Shown here: in pieces, positions 10,113-46,041 of the stretch
Layout: every line of letters starts with the position of its first letter
How positions within the stretch are numbered: position 1 is the first letter of the stretch
Source of the DNA: Coptis chinensis
Lineage: Eukaryota > Streptophyta > Magnoliopsida > Ranunculales > Ranunculaceae
DNA length: 64,000 nucleotides
Reading direction: 5' to 3'
NCBI GenBank assembly: GCA_015680905.1
Contig: CM027381.1
Span: 92,033,501 to 92,097,500 of the forward strand
Translations under genes and position numbers: made by a program
Notes under the pieces: generated by a model
Told to the model about the DNA's origin: nothing
Seen by the model: the letters and a program-made list of their open reading frames with translations, nothing else
Databases searched by the model: none

Positions 10113-12019
10113 TTATTGGTATATAAAATCATGATACATATTAAGATCGCCAAACATTTCACCCATAGGAACGTAATCGACTAGTCCAAATCTCGCAAAG
10201 GTTGCACCATTGGTCAATAACTCGTGATGTAAGTCATCAAGAAACGGTTCATCAGCCTGTGAATAGTCACGCTTACACTCATTTACGACACTTAAATTAC
10301 TAGGAGAATTTTCCATATGCACCATGTTGGAGTTGATGGAATGAGATTTCGGGTGCTCGACGTGATTAGTAGAGAGCCATTCAGAAAATAAAATCTTAGG
10401 GAAGGAGCTAAGCATTGACGCAGATGTATTAATTTCGTGCTGGAATGATTCGAAACTTGAAAGTTCATCGTTTGGTTCTTTGGAAGTCATTGATGTAGGT
10501 TCTGTGGTTTTTGGAGAATTGACGATGTTGCTATGAGCTTGCATTCCTTCAGCTTTCACAACTTTCTTCTTCAGATAAGAATGCCAATAGTTCTTTATCT
10601 CATTATCTGTTCTTCCAGGCAACTGTTGTGCTATCTGTGACCACCTGATTAATTGATGAATCACCTTCTTTAGTTAGTATCAACACAATATAAGTTCTTG
10701 CTAGACAAAATAACTAGATATCAAATTTGATTACATTCACCACATGCACTTTTGAACCTTTTGGAACAAACAGCCTAGAATTGATATACAGGGACCGTAT
10801 GTTCAATCAGTATACTTTTATTTTGTCATCTCTACTTTGTAAATAGAGTATATATATACATTGCATGAATTTCACTTACTTGTTTCCTAGTGATCGATGG
10901 AGAGCTAAGATTATCTCATCCTCTTGCGTTGTAAATATACCTCGTTTTAAACCTGGCCTCAGGTAATTAATCCATCGCAATCTGCAGCTCTTTCCATTAC
11001 GTTGTAAACCTGATCGATGTAGGCAGATAAGAGTTATATATTTAAGAAAAAGTGTTCTAATTCAGTTTACATATTAACTCTAAAGGGGGGAAATCAGGCT
11101 TGTTTCGCGAAATGAAATCAGACTTCAATATGGGGGTGACGTAGATCAAGACATCAAGTAACGTATGGAACCAGTTCCGATACATTAGTCAGTGGCCTTG
11201 ATTCACAATGCATTAGCAATTGGATGACTATTTAATTACCCTTGTGCACGTAAGCACGTTTTAGGACGATTAACTAACCTACAGATGAGATTTTTTTTTC
11301 TTTCTGTTACTTTTTTGAGCGATGTACACTTGAACCACTTCCTTATCATGGAAACACGTCCATAAAAGTTTCATTAATCGCTAGCTGAAAACTGGATTTA
11401 TATTTTTTTTTTTGATAAGTTGATTTTATTGGAAAGGAGTGTAAAAACACACAAGTACATGAGTAATTTATATGTATTAGCTAATTTAGCTGAGAAAAAA
11501 AAAAGCGTGGTAGTGTTGGGATTGTATGTTGTCTCAATACACGTATTGTTGAAGGTGCAACCACTTGAATGAGACCGGTCTTTGATGGAAAAAACAAGAG
11601 CAATAATTGAATTAAGAAAGTTGTATTCTCAAAGCCCCATGTCAAAGGTCCACTCCTAAACCATATCGATCGATCAGCTGTTAGTCTCTAGTTCACTTTT
11701 GTTTAAAAAACTCGTTTCAGAAATCACAATGAGTACGTGCTCTGTTCCTTTTTGAGCTATCCTATGTGTGAAACATAAAGGCATCCCTATCTGAATTCTG
11801 ATGCTTGCACTGAGAACTGCAATACCACATATTCACTTTTAAAAAAATCAAACATGCATGATGCATTACAGAATATAACTCACCAGCCCTGCTAGGGAGA
11901 GTACTCCAGCAACCATGACCATACCGGAAAATGAAATTCCTAAGCTTTTCGTCTTCTTCGGGTGACCATAGCCCTTTCCTGTACATAGGCTTGGTGTTGT
12001 CACAGGATTTGCACCCCAT
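10113..12019 (-). CDS. R2R3-MYB transcription factor, LAF1/MYB18-like
   Basis: Three exons: 12019-11884, 11009-10880 and 10644-10113, joined in frame with GT-AG introns to 265 residues; the 130-bp second exon is the standard R2R3-MYB pattern. R2 (about residues 13-64) keeps Trp18, Trp38 and Trp58; R3 (about 67-117) keeps Trp90 and Trp109 with Ile70 in place of the first Trp, as usual in plants. The key words are [33 protein letters not shown] and [20 protein letters not shown]. The combination resembles LAF1 (MYB18), MYB19 and MYB45 of Arabidopsis, nuclear activators, LAF1 being linked to phytochrome A signalling; that role is inferred, not visible. The C-terminus is acidic and Ser-rich. MGCKSC was chosen as start because relatives begin so; an in-frame ATG two codons earlier (12025) is possible. 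The upstream ATG at 12067 probably precedes the transcript. Confidence 0.93.
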
Positions 12020-12090
12020 TGACATGTATGTTTTTCTTGAGCAAACAAATTTGAAGCTGTGAGTCAATCAAAGGTAGCAAATGGACGTAG

Positions 12091-12100
12091 CAATTTATAG
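12091..12100 (-). promoter_or_regulatory. TATA box candidate of the MYB gene
   Basis: Minus-strand CTATAAATTG lies about 72 bases upstream of the chosen ATG, a plausible distance for a short leader. Confidence 0.45.
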
Positions 12101-15100
12101 GAAGTACATTAGTTATAATTTGGATATTATACTATTGATTGATAAAAAGTATTTGAGCATTTCCTTATCATTATCATATCATAAACGATGACATCAATAA
12201 TTCACAAGTCAATGAGAATGGGGATTGGTACTTGTTCAGTTGACTATGAAATTAATCTTGGTCAACACACCAAATCTACCTTTTACCGTTGCTGTTGTGT
12301 CTTCAGGCAGCCCAAAGTCAAAAACCTACAAGGCTAGACCTAACGCCAATGGATATTTGTTCTTGTTTTTTTTCATTTATATTTTTGCAAGAATATGTTC
12401 CAAATTTAATCTAAAACAGTGTAATATATACTGTAGAATACAAAAGAAATTGCTAACATGCAATCTGCCAGCGGGTTACACGATTGTCAGCCTTAAGTAA
12501 AATGCTATAGAAAAACTATTTACATGCACTGCACCGATTATAACAGGCCGGGGCTAAGGTCGATATGCAAATCATATAAGTTCACAATTTGCTAATAAAA
12601 ATTGGTATGGTTTGAAAATTAAAAAAATCAATATAAAAACTTTTTGGATAGAGTTACTAAGTGAAGTAATGGGATTAAATGGCAATGGTGACTCAATGTT
12701 TTGATTGCTCATGTTCACCGGATACTCAAGCAACTGCCACACTTAATTGACACTTCTTATTTCAATGTTTAAAGTCGACCAAAGAAGCTTACGTAATTTT
12801 ACCCTTGAGATAGGCAGATAGCATCATAGCAACAAACAAACCAGGGGCATTATTAATTAGCAGTAGCTCTAAACCTGTAAAGGTTGTAATGATACGATTC
12901 CAGTAAAAATGTTATTCAGATTCCAGAACCACATGAATTTCCTGTTTGCTTTTTTTGCATACAGTTTCAAAACTTGATTATTAGTTAACTTTTATCTGAC
13001 CCCAAATTTAACAATAATTGAAGTTGGAGATTAATTAAGAATCTGCGTACGAAACTTTTTGTTGTTTCTGTGTCGGACCTTTTCTCAGTCACTTTTGGAT
13101 GCTTTTCACCAGTTGGATTTCAATCACAATGAACAGAAAAATTGTGGTACTTGGGATAAATATCACATTGATTTGGCATACTAAAGGTATCAAAATTATG
13201 CCAATAAGTTCATTATTTAGTTTTGATTAGTAAGATTAGGAATATATTGACTTTGCCAGACTAGAAAGTAGTTAAATGCAATTTGCAAGGTCTAATACAA
13301 GTTATAAACCGCATAAATCGAGATCATCTAATTGCTTTGTACATTGACCAATGAGCCATAAGATTGGAGATGAAATTGCAAGTCAAATGCCGGTGTACAT
13401 GTTTGCAGTTTTGCAAGGGCAATGTTTGCATAAGCAAAAGCAAGGCTAAAGGCGCGTAATGTTTACACAACTTCTTAGTATAAATTACCCATATAATCCG
13501 ACATTTTCAGCCATAATATTCAAAGCCAAGTTTTCATCACAAAAAAACATTATCAATTTCATTAAATTAGTTTGAACTATACCCTGCATTTTCGTTATTC
13601 TTATTAACAAATTACAACCGGGACAAAAATAATAATAAGATAACCACCCTTTCTCCTGACAATTTACATTAGAAATTTTATATGTTTAGTGTTAACATTT
13701 AACAATGTTGCATACCTGCATGTGTTTAGAGTCTATATGCTGCACAGAATTAGTGGGAATTGAATAAGAAGTCGCCATCTCATTGTTCTTGTATTTACCT
13801 ATATATATCTTGCACAGAGAAATAATGATTTGTAAATTCTCCAACTCGCTTTATGCTAATATAAATTGGTATGTCAACACAATCTCCTATTTGTCCTTAC
13901 GACATCTATAAGATTGTTAACTCTCATTGGCCGTATGAATTAGTCCGTGTTCTCAAACTGTAATGTTTAATTCTGAATGTTTTATCATATATACTCGAGC
14001 GGTCGAGCTGAGCAACTAAAAAATCAACTGAGTTGAGCTAGTGTTTTGGTAATTATTCTTTTCGGCAAATTCATTTATTTTTCTTTAAGTTTCGTGGAGG
14101 GTGGAGGGGGGAATACATCACATTTGGTAAGTCAGAGGAGATTAAACAAAGTCCCCTGCGTCTTTGTATGTTGAAGGATCTTAATTTCAGCAGGACGAAA
14201 GAGAGAACGAAATCAGTCTGACTATTAAACCATGATCATTTTATGCTTAAAATTACAGTGTATTAGAATTGGATGGAACAGATGACTCAAGTGATACATG
14301 CATGCATGTTTAACCATGAACATTTTTTTTTTCTCATGAAGTTGGTAACCTTTACATCAAAAGTGTCTGCTTGCTACCAAATCGGTGGGCAACGATATGA
14401 TTATTCGGTCCACATGTTACACCTCGTGGCTTATTAGTTATTACCAATGCTAATTAACTCGATAAGTTTAACGTATGAAACACCAAAGCCATCGTTTAAA
14501 AACAAATTAAAGATAAATAACTTAGTTATAGAGTTGGTTGAAAATTAACAAACTCTCTAATGTCAATGTCATACGAAGACGAATTGTTTGTTCATGAAAT
14601 ATTGAAATTTCACAGAATTGAATTATGAATTAATCTTAACCGCTTGCAATGGTTTCCAGTCTTTCTCTGAAAATGAATGAATGGATTTCTAAAATAAACA
14701 ACTTTTGAATTGAAGTAGATCTTACTGATTATAGTTAAACATCATTACACTTAAGATAAGTCAAGGGGTGGTTACAGACAAGTCAATTGATGAACAACAG
14801 AAAAGGTACTAAAAAATACTTAAGGTTATAGGTTAGTTATTAGATGTGGTGGGATTTTTTGGAAGTAAATGCCAATAAAATTTTTGTTCACTTCTTCTGC
14901 TTAGACTGAATTTCGTAATTGATTAAGAGTTACGTTACAATCATAAACAGTAATTTAGTCTTCATTAGTATGTGAAAACTTTGGACTATTCAACATGTGA
15001 ATGGTTTTGTTATAAATTTATGCATGCTTAAACAGTTCCGTTGGGCTATTGGTTAATGCTTGTCTAAGCAATGACCAAATTGCATCACTTTGGACTTTGG

Positions 15101-16547
15101 ACTATTCAACATGTGGCTAATGTTTGTTATGAACTGCTGCATGCATGCCTAAGCAATTTTACGTTACTGCATGCCTAAGCAGTGACTTTGATGATACTGA
15201 CCTTGTGGCTAAACTGTTCAAGCTTTTGTTAGATATATAATCCTAAGAAATTGACTGTGATGAATTGAATCAAAACTAAGAAGTTGTTGATTCAAAAGGA
15301 AATTTCCAAGGCCCAACCAAACCGTCATGTTCTAAACAAATGTAATATCTATTATTTTTACGTACTTGTGACTGGTAATTGTAATTGTATTTGTATTATG
15401 TACGTACGATGATCCAACTGCAACCGAAAACATTTTGATTAGTTTGTAATTGTAACATACTCTCTACAGTTGGGCTTATCTTGCGCCTGGTCAAGGTTAG
15501 GCTACTACGATTAATAAATTTAGGCTCAAATACATAAATTGACCAATAATTTCAGTTTTAGGCATAAATAATTACGGTTTTAAGACAAAAAGGGCTGATA
15601 TCATCATTTATCATTAATAATTTCGCTATAAGGATATTTTCGGGCAAACTTCAACAAATTAATTTTTATTAATACCAATTGTGACATTTTCTGATATACA
15701 TACAAACACCACTTACTATGCATGTATGATATGTACTGTATGTGTATAACATACATGCAAACACTACTATACGTGTGCATAACACACATGTAAACACTAC
15801 TATGCATGTGTATATATACTACACATACACACACCATTATACATGTGTGCAACAAACATGCAAACACTATTACCACACATGCATGTGTCCTACAAACATA
15901 CAAACACTACTATGCATATGTATGTACAATATAAAATAAAATAAATTTCTCATGTTAGTCATAAGCATATTATTTATAAACAATATGCATATGATTTTGA
16001 GGGCAGCCAATTTTTAGGCGTTTAAGGGCCCCAACCTGTTGGTTAAATTTTGGGCCCCCAAGTATAATTTTATACCCACTAGATCGACCACATGTAAAAG
16101 ACTCAAAGTTGAAAAGTCAGGTCAAATTATATATGCATCACACCACTCAAACATGTGCCCAACGCCCATGATAAAAGACTTTTTTTTTTTTTTTCTCAAT
16201 AATATGAAACCCATTTTAAATTTCGCCTTGGTCCCCTCAAAAATGTGGTCGGTGTTGAGGTGGTCAAAAACAAAATTGAAGTCTATGTGAGAGTTTTCCT
16301 CACTTGCCACAACATTTTGATTTTGATTTAATTGATTAAAATTTAAATGAGATAATATCATCTTTCAGCAATGGTCAACCCGGTTTATTCTTAAGCCATA
16401 ATTATATGCCGAACCAAATTAGAAGCTAAATTAATCCACAATTCTGTCTTATTGGCCTGTTATGTGGACTAAGATTTCAGCCTGAGCTGGGCTGGGTTTA
16501 TAATTGGATATGGATTTAGGCCCTATTTAAAGGGGTGTGGCGGGTAA
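12101..16547. other. Divergent intergenic region between MYB and myosin
   Basis: AT-rich DNA of about 4.4 kb with no sustained coding frame; the short frames present are chance ones. It holds the upstream regions of both flanking genes, a CATGCA-rich minisatellite at 15700-15930, and a small duplicated stretch near 14990-15180 (the word CTATTCAACATGTG twice). I recognised no transposon ends here. Confidence 0.6.
15700..15930. repeat. Minisatellite of about 36 bp with CATGCA/TGCATG words
   Basis: Imperfect units made of ACATGCAAACACTAC and TATGCATGTGTA-like blocks occur about six times. The alternating purine-pyrimidine (CATG, ACACAC, TATGTGTG) composition could favour unusual helix forms. 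Open frames on both strands here are a by-product of the repeat. Confidence 0.75.
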
Positions 16548-16557
16548 TATATAAATA
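16548..16557 (+). promoter_or_regulatory. TATA box candidate of the myosin XI gene
   Basis: TATATAAATA lies about 350 bases upstream of the ATG. The leader between them is CA-rich and free of obvious repeats. Plant myosin XI leaders are often long, so the distance is acceptable. Confidence 0.35.
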
Positions 16558-16907
16558 TGAAATCGTAGCTATTATTATTACAAAACTTTGGACACACGTA
16601 ATAAGAGAAGATACTCGGGGGCTTTGGTTTGTGAACAAGAAAAAAGAAGACTTGGCTAACAACCACAGATCCCTCCGAAATCAAAGGCAACCGATTTTAA
16701 AGCAAGCTCTCAATCATTTCCACAACAATGTCAACTTCACACCACAAGATCCCCAACAACATTATCTCAAGTAATAAAACCAACTCCCATCAAATCACAT
16801 CAGCTTCTTCTTCTATACAACTTGATGCGAGGGGATTCGATATCATATTGTTTGTTTTTACAAGGAATAATATTACGTAGCTGAGGTTCTGCTCAAGGGC
16901 TTTTACA

Positions 16908-30849
<13,942 letters not shown>

Positions 30850-31388
30850 TCAATTTACTTCCCATGGGGTTTTGCTCTCTAAATGTATTTACTTTCATAC
30901 TGAATCATGATAGCCTTTCAACCGTTCCGTTACCTCCTTGGATCACCTTTCTGCATCGAAAAAATGCCCTTCCGACATCCCCAGCCAAGTATAGAATTAA
31001 ATCCATGCTTCACTAGCATTGCTCTCTCCGACTTGACAAGACAGTCTTCCACCATTTTGTTGTAGTGTTCTTTTTGAAGTGTAAAATTTTGGTGTTCTCA
31101 TTCATACACAGTGTTCGATATTCTTTAAGATGTAAAAGCCTAGGTTGACCTTTCCTTGCAATGGAGTAGCATACAAACTGACTTTGTATACTAGTTGATG
31201 TAACTAATTTGTTATGTACAGGTTCACTAGCTTATTTGAGTTTAAAATTTTCATTCTTCACAATCAAATTGTAAAGAGTTGGTCGCTGGAAGCCTCGAAT
31301 AGATGGTCTCTCTCCCTATATTGTTGAAATGATACAATCAATGGTAGTCAAGAGTTGATTTTTCTTTTTTTCTTTTTTTTTTATGAAT
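30850..31388. other. Myosin 3' untranslated and short intergenic stretch
   Basis: Follows the myosin stop and ends at the right Helitron. It is AT-rich with no coding frame. No clear AATAAA was found; the transcript end is not resolved. Confidence 0.5.
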
Positions 31389-32439
31389 TCTTTAGATATA
31401 TATTATAGCTATACCCTCTTGGCTCTATTTTTCAAGGCTTCATAGAGTTTTCAATTTTTTATAAACTCTAACACTAATTACCAAAAAAAAGGAATTCCAA
31501 ATCATTAGATATATATTATAGCTATACCGTCACCAATCTATTTTTTGGAGCACTCACATATTCAGACTCCAGTTTTTTCTAAATTCTATTACTAATTACG
31601 AAAAAGTAGGATATAAATAAAGAAACAATTTCATCTAAAGTTTCAGAGAGTCTCCAACTTTTCCTAAATAATATAGCTAATTACGGAAAAAAATTGAGAC
31701 AGAAAACTAAATTGCCTAAAAACAGTAGTTTCAACAAAAAACAGTAGTTTTCACAAAAAACAGTTTTTCTAAAACTTTTACGCTACAAAGAATAGTTTCC
31801 ACACTAATCTCAGATGAAGTTTAACATAACAAAGTTTCTTTCTAGAAAATGACAATGAATCTATGAAAGAACAAAGAAAAAAATGAATTGAGTTGCTTGA
31901 ACATTTACCACACATGTGACTGAAAAAAAAGAAAAAAGTCAACGAATTATAAAATAAGTAATAGTATACACCCAAAACAAATAAAATTGTATTATGCACT
32001 ATATATATGGGACTAAAAAATAAAGTTGGGTCAATTTAATGTGTCATCCACTGTGGGATTTAGACATTTAGTCGTAGTTAAGAATTTCAAAAGCCACAAT
32101 TCCGGCCACAATAATTACAACATATTCCAATTACATTTATGAATTTTATAATTTCCAATTTTAGCGGAATAACGAGATTTAGTTAAAGCAGACGTTGACT
32201 TAAATAAATTATATAACTATAGATTTAGTTAAAGTGGAAGTTGGGCTTAAATAAATTATATATCAAACCAAAACAAATTACTATACATGTGAAAAATTAA
32301 ATTATACAAAAAATAACATCACAAAATATATAATAGAAAATTAAAAAAATAAAAATAAAAATAACCGCAAACCAATAATGACAAATATTTTAAAATATAT
32401 ATAATACTACATGAAACTACCGTCAAAGAACAATTAACT

Positions 32440-33330
32440 GAAAACAGAAAACTATATACAAATACATCGAACTAACCTTAAATAATATTTAACGGGAAAT
32501 CGGAAATTGGATGCACATGCAAGTATTAAACTAATCTTAAAAAGTAATTAATGGACAGTCGAAATATTGATAGAACTGCATTAAACTACCCTCAAAGAAT
32601 AATTAACGTTGGGTTATCGAAATAATAATAATAATAATTAACGTGAAATCAAAACTTGGATGCAAATACATCGAACTGACATCAAAAAATAATTGTGGAG
32701 AAATCGGAAACTGGATGGAAATGCATTGAATTAACCCTCAGAGATTAAATTAACGGGAAATCGGAAACTGGATGCAATTGTATTGAACTAACCTAAAAAA
32801 ATTAACTACAAATTAGAAACATGATGCAAATGTAAGCGTAGAACTAATCTTAAAAAATAATTAACTGAAAATCGGAAACCATATGCAACTATAGTACTAC
32901 ACTAAACTAATCTAAAAAAAAAAAAAAAATGCATATGCATTGAACTAACCTTAAGAAATAATTAACGGAAAATCGGAAATTGGATACAAATTCATTGAAC
33001 TAACCTCAAACAATAATTAATATGAAATCAGAAACTAGATGCAAATGCAACCTTATCGAATAATAAATGAGAAATCATAAACTGGATGCAAATGTATTAA
33101 ACTAATCTCAAAGAATAATTAACGAAAAATTAGATGTTGGATGCAAATGCATTGAACTGATCTCAAAGAATAATTAACATAAAATTGGAAATTGTAATGC
33201 ATTGAACTAATTGCAAAAAATAATTAACAAGAAATCAGAAACTGGATGCAATTGCATTGAAGTAACTTCAAAAAATAAATAACATAAAATCAGAAATTGG
33301 ATGCAAATGCATTGAACTAATCTCAAAATA
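32440..33330. repeat. 55-bp minisatellite array (first array, right Helitron)
   Basis: Reverse complement of the unit in the left Helitron: words such as ATTAACGGGAAATCGGAAAC, TGGATGCAAATGCATTGAAC and TAACCTCAAAGAATAATT recur about every 55 bases, with drift. Confidence 0.9.
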
Positions 33331-33839
33331 TAGTTGTGTTATATGTTGTGAGAATGTCTCGATAAGTATAGTTTTACATTTAAAACGGTGTTGTTTTTTT
33401 TTTCGTATGATTGGAAACGTCTTACTATTCAAGTAGCTTCAAGTAGCTTATTAGACAATCTCACAAAACTTCAATAAAACTTCCATTATTAAACAACAAA
33501 ATAAAGTTGAAGGATTTTATCAATGGTGTTTTTTTTTTTTTAGTGAGAAATGCGTGATTGGGGTTTTCATGTTATAAGAAATTTGGATGAGTGATCAATA
33601 TAAAATTTTTATATAATAGTTTTGCATATATTTTTCAGAATAATTAATATGAGAGGACCTGTTCGTAAATAATCTTTGAAGATCCCACATAGTGAGTCAG
33701 ATATAATTTAAAGACTAATGGAAAATCGAGAACTGGATAATCTTTGATAATCCCATATAGTAAATCAAGCATAATTTATTTTTATGTCATGTTTGCAAGA
33801 ACACTACAAGTGGATTAGTAGAAAGTTAGTATTACACAC

Positions 33840-35290
33840 CACATTGGATAATTAAAATAAAGTTGAAAACTAGATTCAAATACATTGAACTGAGCTCAAA
33901 GAGTAATTAACGGAAAATCGAAAACTTTATGCAAATGCAATAAACTAAACTCAAAAAGTAATTAATTAGAAATCAGAATCTAGATGCAACTGCATTAAAC
34001 TAACGTCAATAACTAACGGGAAATTAAAAATTGGATGCAAATCCTTGAAAAATATTTAACGGGAAATCGAAAACGGTATGCAAATGCATCAAACAAACCT
34101 CAAATAATAATTAACGGGGAATCAAAAACTGGATACAAATGCATTAAACTAACTTAAAAAAATAATTAACATGAAATCAAAAACTGAATGCAACTGCATT
34201 GAACTAACCTCATAGAATAATTGGCGGGAAATCAGAAACTAAATGCAAATGCATTGAAATAACTTCAAATAATAGTTAACGGGAAATCAGAAACCGGGTG
34301 AAATTGCATCGAACTAACCTCAAAACATAAATAATTATAAATCATAAACTAGATGCAGATGTATTGAACTAACCTCAAATAATTATTAATGACAAATCGG
34401 AACTAGATACATATGCAATGAACTAATCTTAAAGACTAATTAACAAAACATCGAATTTGGATGCAAACTTGAAACTAACCTCATAAATTGAAAATTGTGG
34501 GAAAATTATTTGGATGCCTCAATGAATAATTAACGGGAAATTGAAAATTTGCTGCAAATGCATTGAACTAACATAAAAGAACAATTAATGGGAAATCGAA
34601 AATTGGATATAACTGTATTGGACTAACCTCAAAGAATAATTAACTAGAAAATCGTAAACTGGATGCAATTGTATTAAACTAAAATCATAAATTAACTAAC
34701 ATGCTAGGAAATCATAAATTAGAAGCAATATCTTTGAAGAATATTTAACGAAAAATCGGAAACTGGATGTTATGCATTGAAATAACCTAAAAAAATAATT
34801 AACTGGAAATCGAAAACCGGATGTAACTGCATCGAACTACCCTCAAAGCATAAATAACTGGAAATTGAAAACTATATGTAAATGCATTAAACTAACCTCA
34901 AAAAATAATTAACGGAAAATCAGAAACTGGATGCAGATGTATTGAACTAACCTCAAAGAGTAATTCACGGGAAATTAAAATATGGATGCAAATGCAATGA
35001 ACTAATCTCAATAAATAATTAACAAAACATTGAAAACTATATGCAACTGCACTGAATTAACCTTAATGAATAACTAACGGGAAATCGTAAATTTAGTGCA
35101 ACTGCACTTAACTAACCTCAAAAAACAATTAACGGGAAATCAGAAACTTGGTACAACTATATTGAATTAACCTCAAAGAATAATTAATGAGAAATCGGAA
35201 ACTAGATGCAACTACATTGAACTAGCCTCAAAAAATAATTAACGTAAAATCGGAAACTTGATGCAAATGCATTAAACTAACCCCGAAACA
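33840..35290. repeat. 55-bp minisatellite array (second array, right Helitron)
   Basis: The same unit resumes after the internal subterminal copy and runs to about 350 bases before the 3' hairpin. About 26 units by eye. Confidence 0.9.
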
Positions 35291-35610
35291 TAGTTTTACA
35301 TTAAATCAGAAAGTATAGTTTTACATTTTAAGTAGTATTTATTGTAATTATTTTATTATGATTGGAAATGTTTTGCTATTCAAGTAGCTTCAATATCATC
35401 TTCGCCACATTGGGCATTCTCACAAAACTTCAATCAAACTTCTATTATTAAATCTAACAACAAAATTATGTTGATGGGTTTTATCAAGGTTTGGTGTTTT
35501 CTTTTTATAGAGAGTGGTGATATAAATTTGAATGAGTGATTAATATAATTTTCATATCTCATAGCTATGCATAGTCACTAATATTTTTTAGAATAATTTA
35601 ATATAACGAT

Positions 35611-35629
35611 ACCCGTTCGTAGGACGGGT
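35611..35629 (+). other. Helitron 3'-terminal hairpin
   Basis: ACCCGTTCGTAGGACGGGT folds into an eight-pair stem with a three-base loop and precedes the terminal CTAG by 7 bases. It is identical to the hairpin of the left Helitron. Confidence 0.85.
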
Positions 35630-35669
35630 TCGAAAGCTAGTGTAAACTGATTACTTTATGCGTTATCAA

Positions 35670-37530
35670 GATTGAACTTAGATAAGAAACCCAAGACAAC
35701 ACAATTGAAAATCAAACCGAGGTAAAATTGATGTTATTATAATAATTCACCGCAAACCTAATATCTTTGAGAATGGAGAAAAAATATTTAATGTCGGATA
35801 TATATGTCAATCTGTTCCAAACTTTTTGAGCTAAAAAAAGAATGGAGATTTTTTTTTTTAGCTAACTAGTGAAGGGTCATTGCAAACTTGCAATATGAAC
35901 TCTCCGGCCTTAACACCTATACACCATGGGAAAAGAATTTAATAATCTACTGACATTAAGCTTACTTTTTATAAGTTAGCATTTTTTATATTTTTATATA
36001 TGTTTATTTTTTTTATAAGTTGTTTAAATTGGCATACTAGTGTATGTTTTTTATTGGATTAGGCAATTAGCGCGACTTCAACTCGGTGAGTTCCTTTGAA
36101 TGAAAAGGCTCTGGATATTTTCGATCCGCACATGTTCGGTGTTTCGTCCACTCGTGCTCCCAAAACCCTTAGTCGGTGTTTGTTATAAAGAGATTGGGGC
36201 AATACGTTGATAAACACCTGGACTTGTAATCAAAATTCACTTTTCAAGGACTTATCCGCTATATGAGAAATCTATACTTCATTAGATCTTCACAAACAAA
36301 CAAAATATCCCTAGTGATCAATGCGACTCCAGTATGAAATCATGTGTTCAAACTCTCAAAAAGTAATATGAGAACCTCCACTCTATGCATCTCTCCAACA
36401 TTTAAGAAGCTAATCCCTTAAGAACCTTAAAAGAGTGGAGTTCACTCTCTATTTGCTGGATCTTGAAAACTAAAGCCCTACGTGATTGCATATTGGCAAC
36501 TAGTCTCTACGACTTTTCTCCTCAAATTACACAAAACAATCATCTCCTCCTACATGATGGGTTTACTTCTGTTAGTCTATCAAATATAAAATATAAAATT
36601 TAAATTAATTAGGTAGACAATAGAAACTCTTAAAACTCAACAATTGTTCTAAAAATATATATATTTGCGACACGTAGACATTTGTTTGACATTATTTTAT
36701 TATTACTATTATTTTTTGTTTAGAAGCTAAACTTTTATTTTAAAAAAACGAGATTTACATATGCCAACACTACCCCTCATTTTTTAATAAATCGATCAAA
36801 TAATCAAACTTTTTCGGCATTATTTGTAGGACATGTGCTCGACAGATATCCACCTCTCCAATACAACACATAAGCTTATAAAATAAAACATAACAATGGC
36901 CCAAATTGAAAAAATATTTAAAATTTTAGGAGTCTTTGACGGGTTTAAAATTAGGTGGTCCTTGAAATATATGCAAAGTATATAGTTCCATTCGGTAAAC
37001 ACAGAGAGAAATCTATGATATGTATTATTTAAAAAAAAAAAACTTTCTTCATTATAAATAACGAACTTAGCCCAAGACAATAAATTCCATAATCAAACTG
37101 AGGTAAATTTGATGTTATTAGAAGAACTCACTACAAATCTAATATCTTTGATATTTTTATCATGTTATGGCTGGAGTTCCACTCAATAGACTTAGTTTTT
37201 TGAGTAAATTTTCGATTCGCCATGATAATGTCAATGTGTTTCAATTCGCCACAAATTGCAACTCAATGCATTTTTGAACAACTTTTTCAGATCTTGAGTT
37301 CGATAATGGCGGATTAAAACAAAATGACATTATCATGGCCGAATCAGAAATTTATCCTAATTTTTTTTTGTGCTACAAAAAATAAAAATAGATCGCCGCT
37401 ATGGAAATAAGTGCTAGAATTTATTTAAGAATATAATATAGACTAGTAACGAATTGTTGCAATATGAACTCTCCCGTCTCAACAACAACAACAACATGGG
37501 AGAAGATTTTAACAGTCTACCTTTTACTGA
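35670..37530. repeat. Direct duplication of about 300-450 bp, copies about 1.4-1.6 kb apart
   Basis: Blocks around 35685-35790 (CCAAGACAA, AATCAAACCGAGGTAAA, TTGATGTTATTA, CTAATATCTTTGA) and 35885-35960 (GCAATATGAACTCTCC, ACATGGGA-like, AATCTACTGAC-like) recur in the same order at 37068-37155 and 37460-37530. The second copy holds extra sequence between the two blocks. The DNA between and around is AT-rich and has no coding frame. Confidence 0.65.
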
Positions 37531-37763
37531 CCATCTCAATATCTCAAGCCAAAAAAAAAAAAAAAAAAAAAAAAATCTAGAGAGGGGTATATTTAGAAAT
37601 ATGAGAATCTCTAAATAATAAATGGGAATCTTATGGGTCTCCTAAATATGAAGAGTGTGAAAATATTTCAAGGAGATTTTGCGTCATTCCGCGAAATATC
37701 AATTGATAAATCTCATTTTCATTAAACTTGTCGGAAGAGTGGGCACTCTTGAATCACAGAAGA

Positions 37764-46041
<8,278 letters not shown>

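Larger units (their letters stand above)
31389..35640 (+). mobile_element. Non-autonomous Helitron, plus orientation, with minisatellite arrays
   Basis: The 3' end is textbook: hairpin at 35611-35629, then TTCGAAAG and CTAG at 35637-35640, followed by a host T. The 5' end is taken as TC at 31389-31390 before TTTAGATATATATTATAGC; a second copy of this start (TCATTAGATATATATTATAG) lies about 115 bp inside, so the 5' region is duplicated. Blocks match the Helitron at 4717-9044 in order and in opposite orientation, including both minisatellite arrays and an internal copy of the subterminal sequence (33420-33680). No helicase or Rep frame is present, so it depends on an autonomous relative. Confidence 0.8.

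Noticed and set aside
12020-12067. Longer MYB N-terminus starting at 12067
   Set aside because: It would start about 24 bases from the TATA box, probably before the transcript, and relatives begin at MGCKS.
37728-37763. In-frame extension of GPI8 exon 1 upstream of the ATG
   Set aside because: It begins with TTG, is not hydrophobic, and would place 12 residues before the signal peptide; the ATG at 37764 gives a normal signal peptide.
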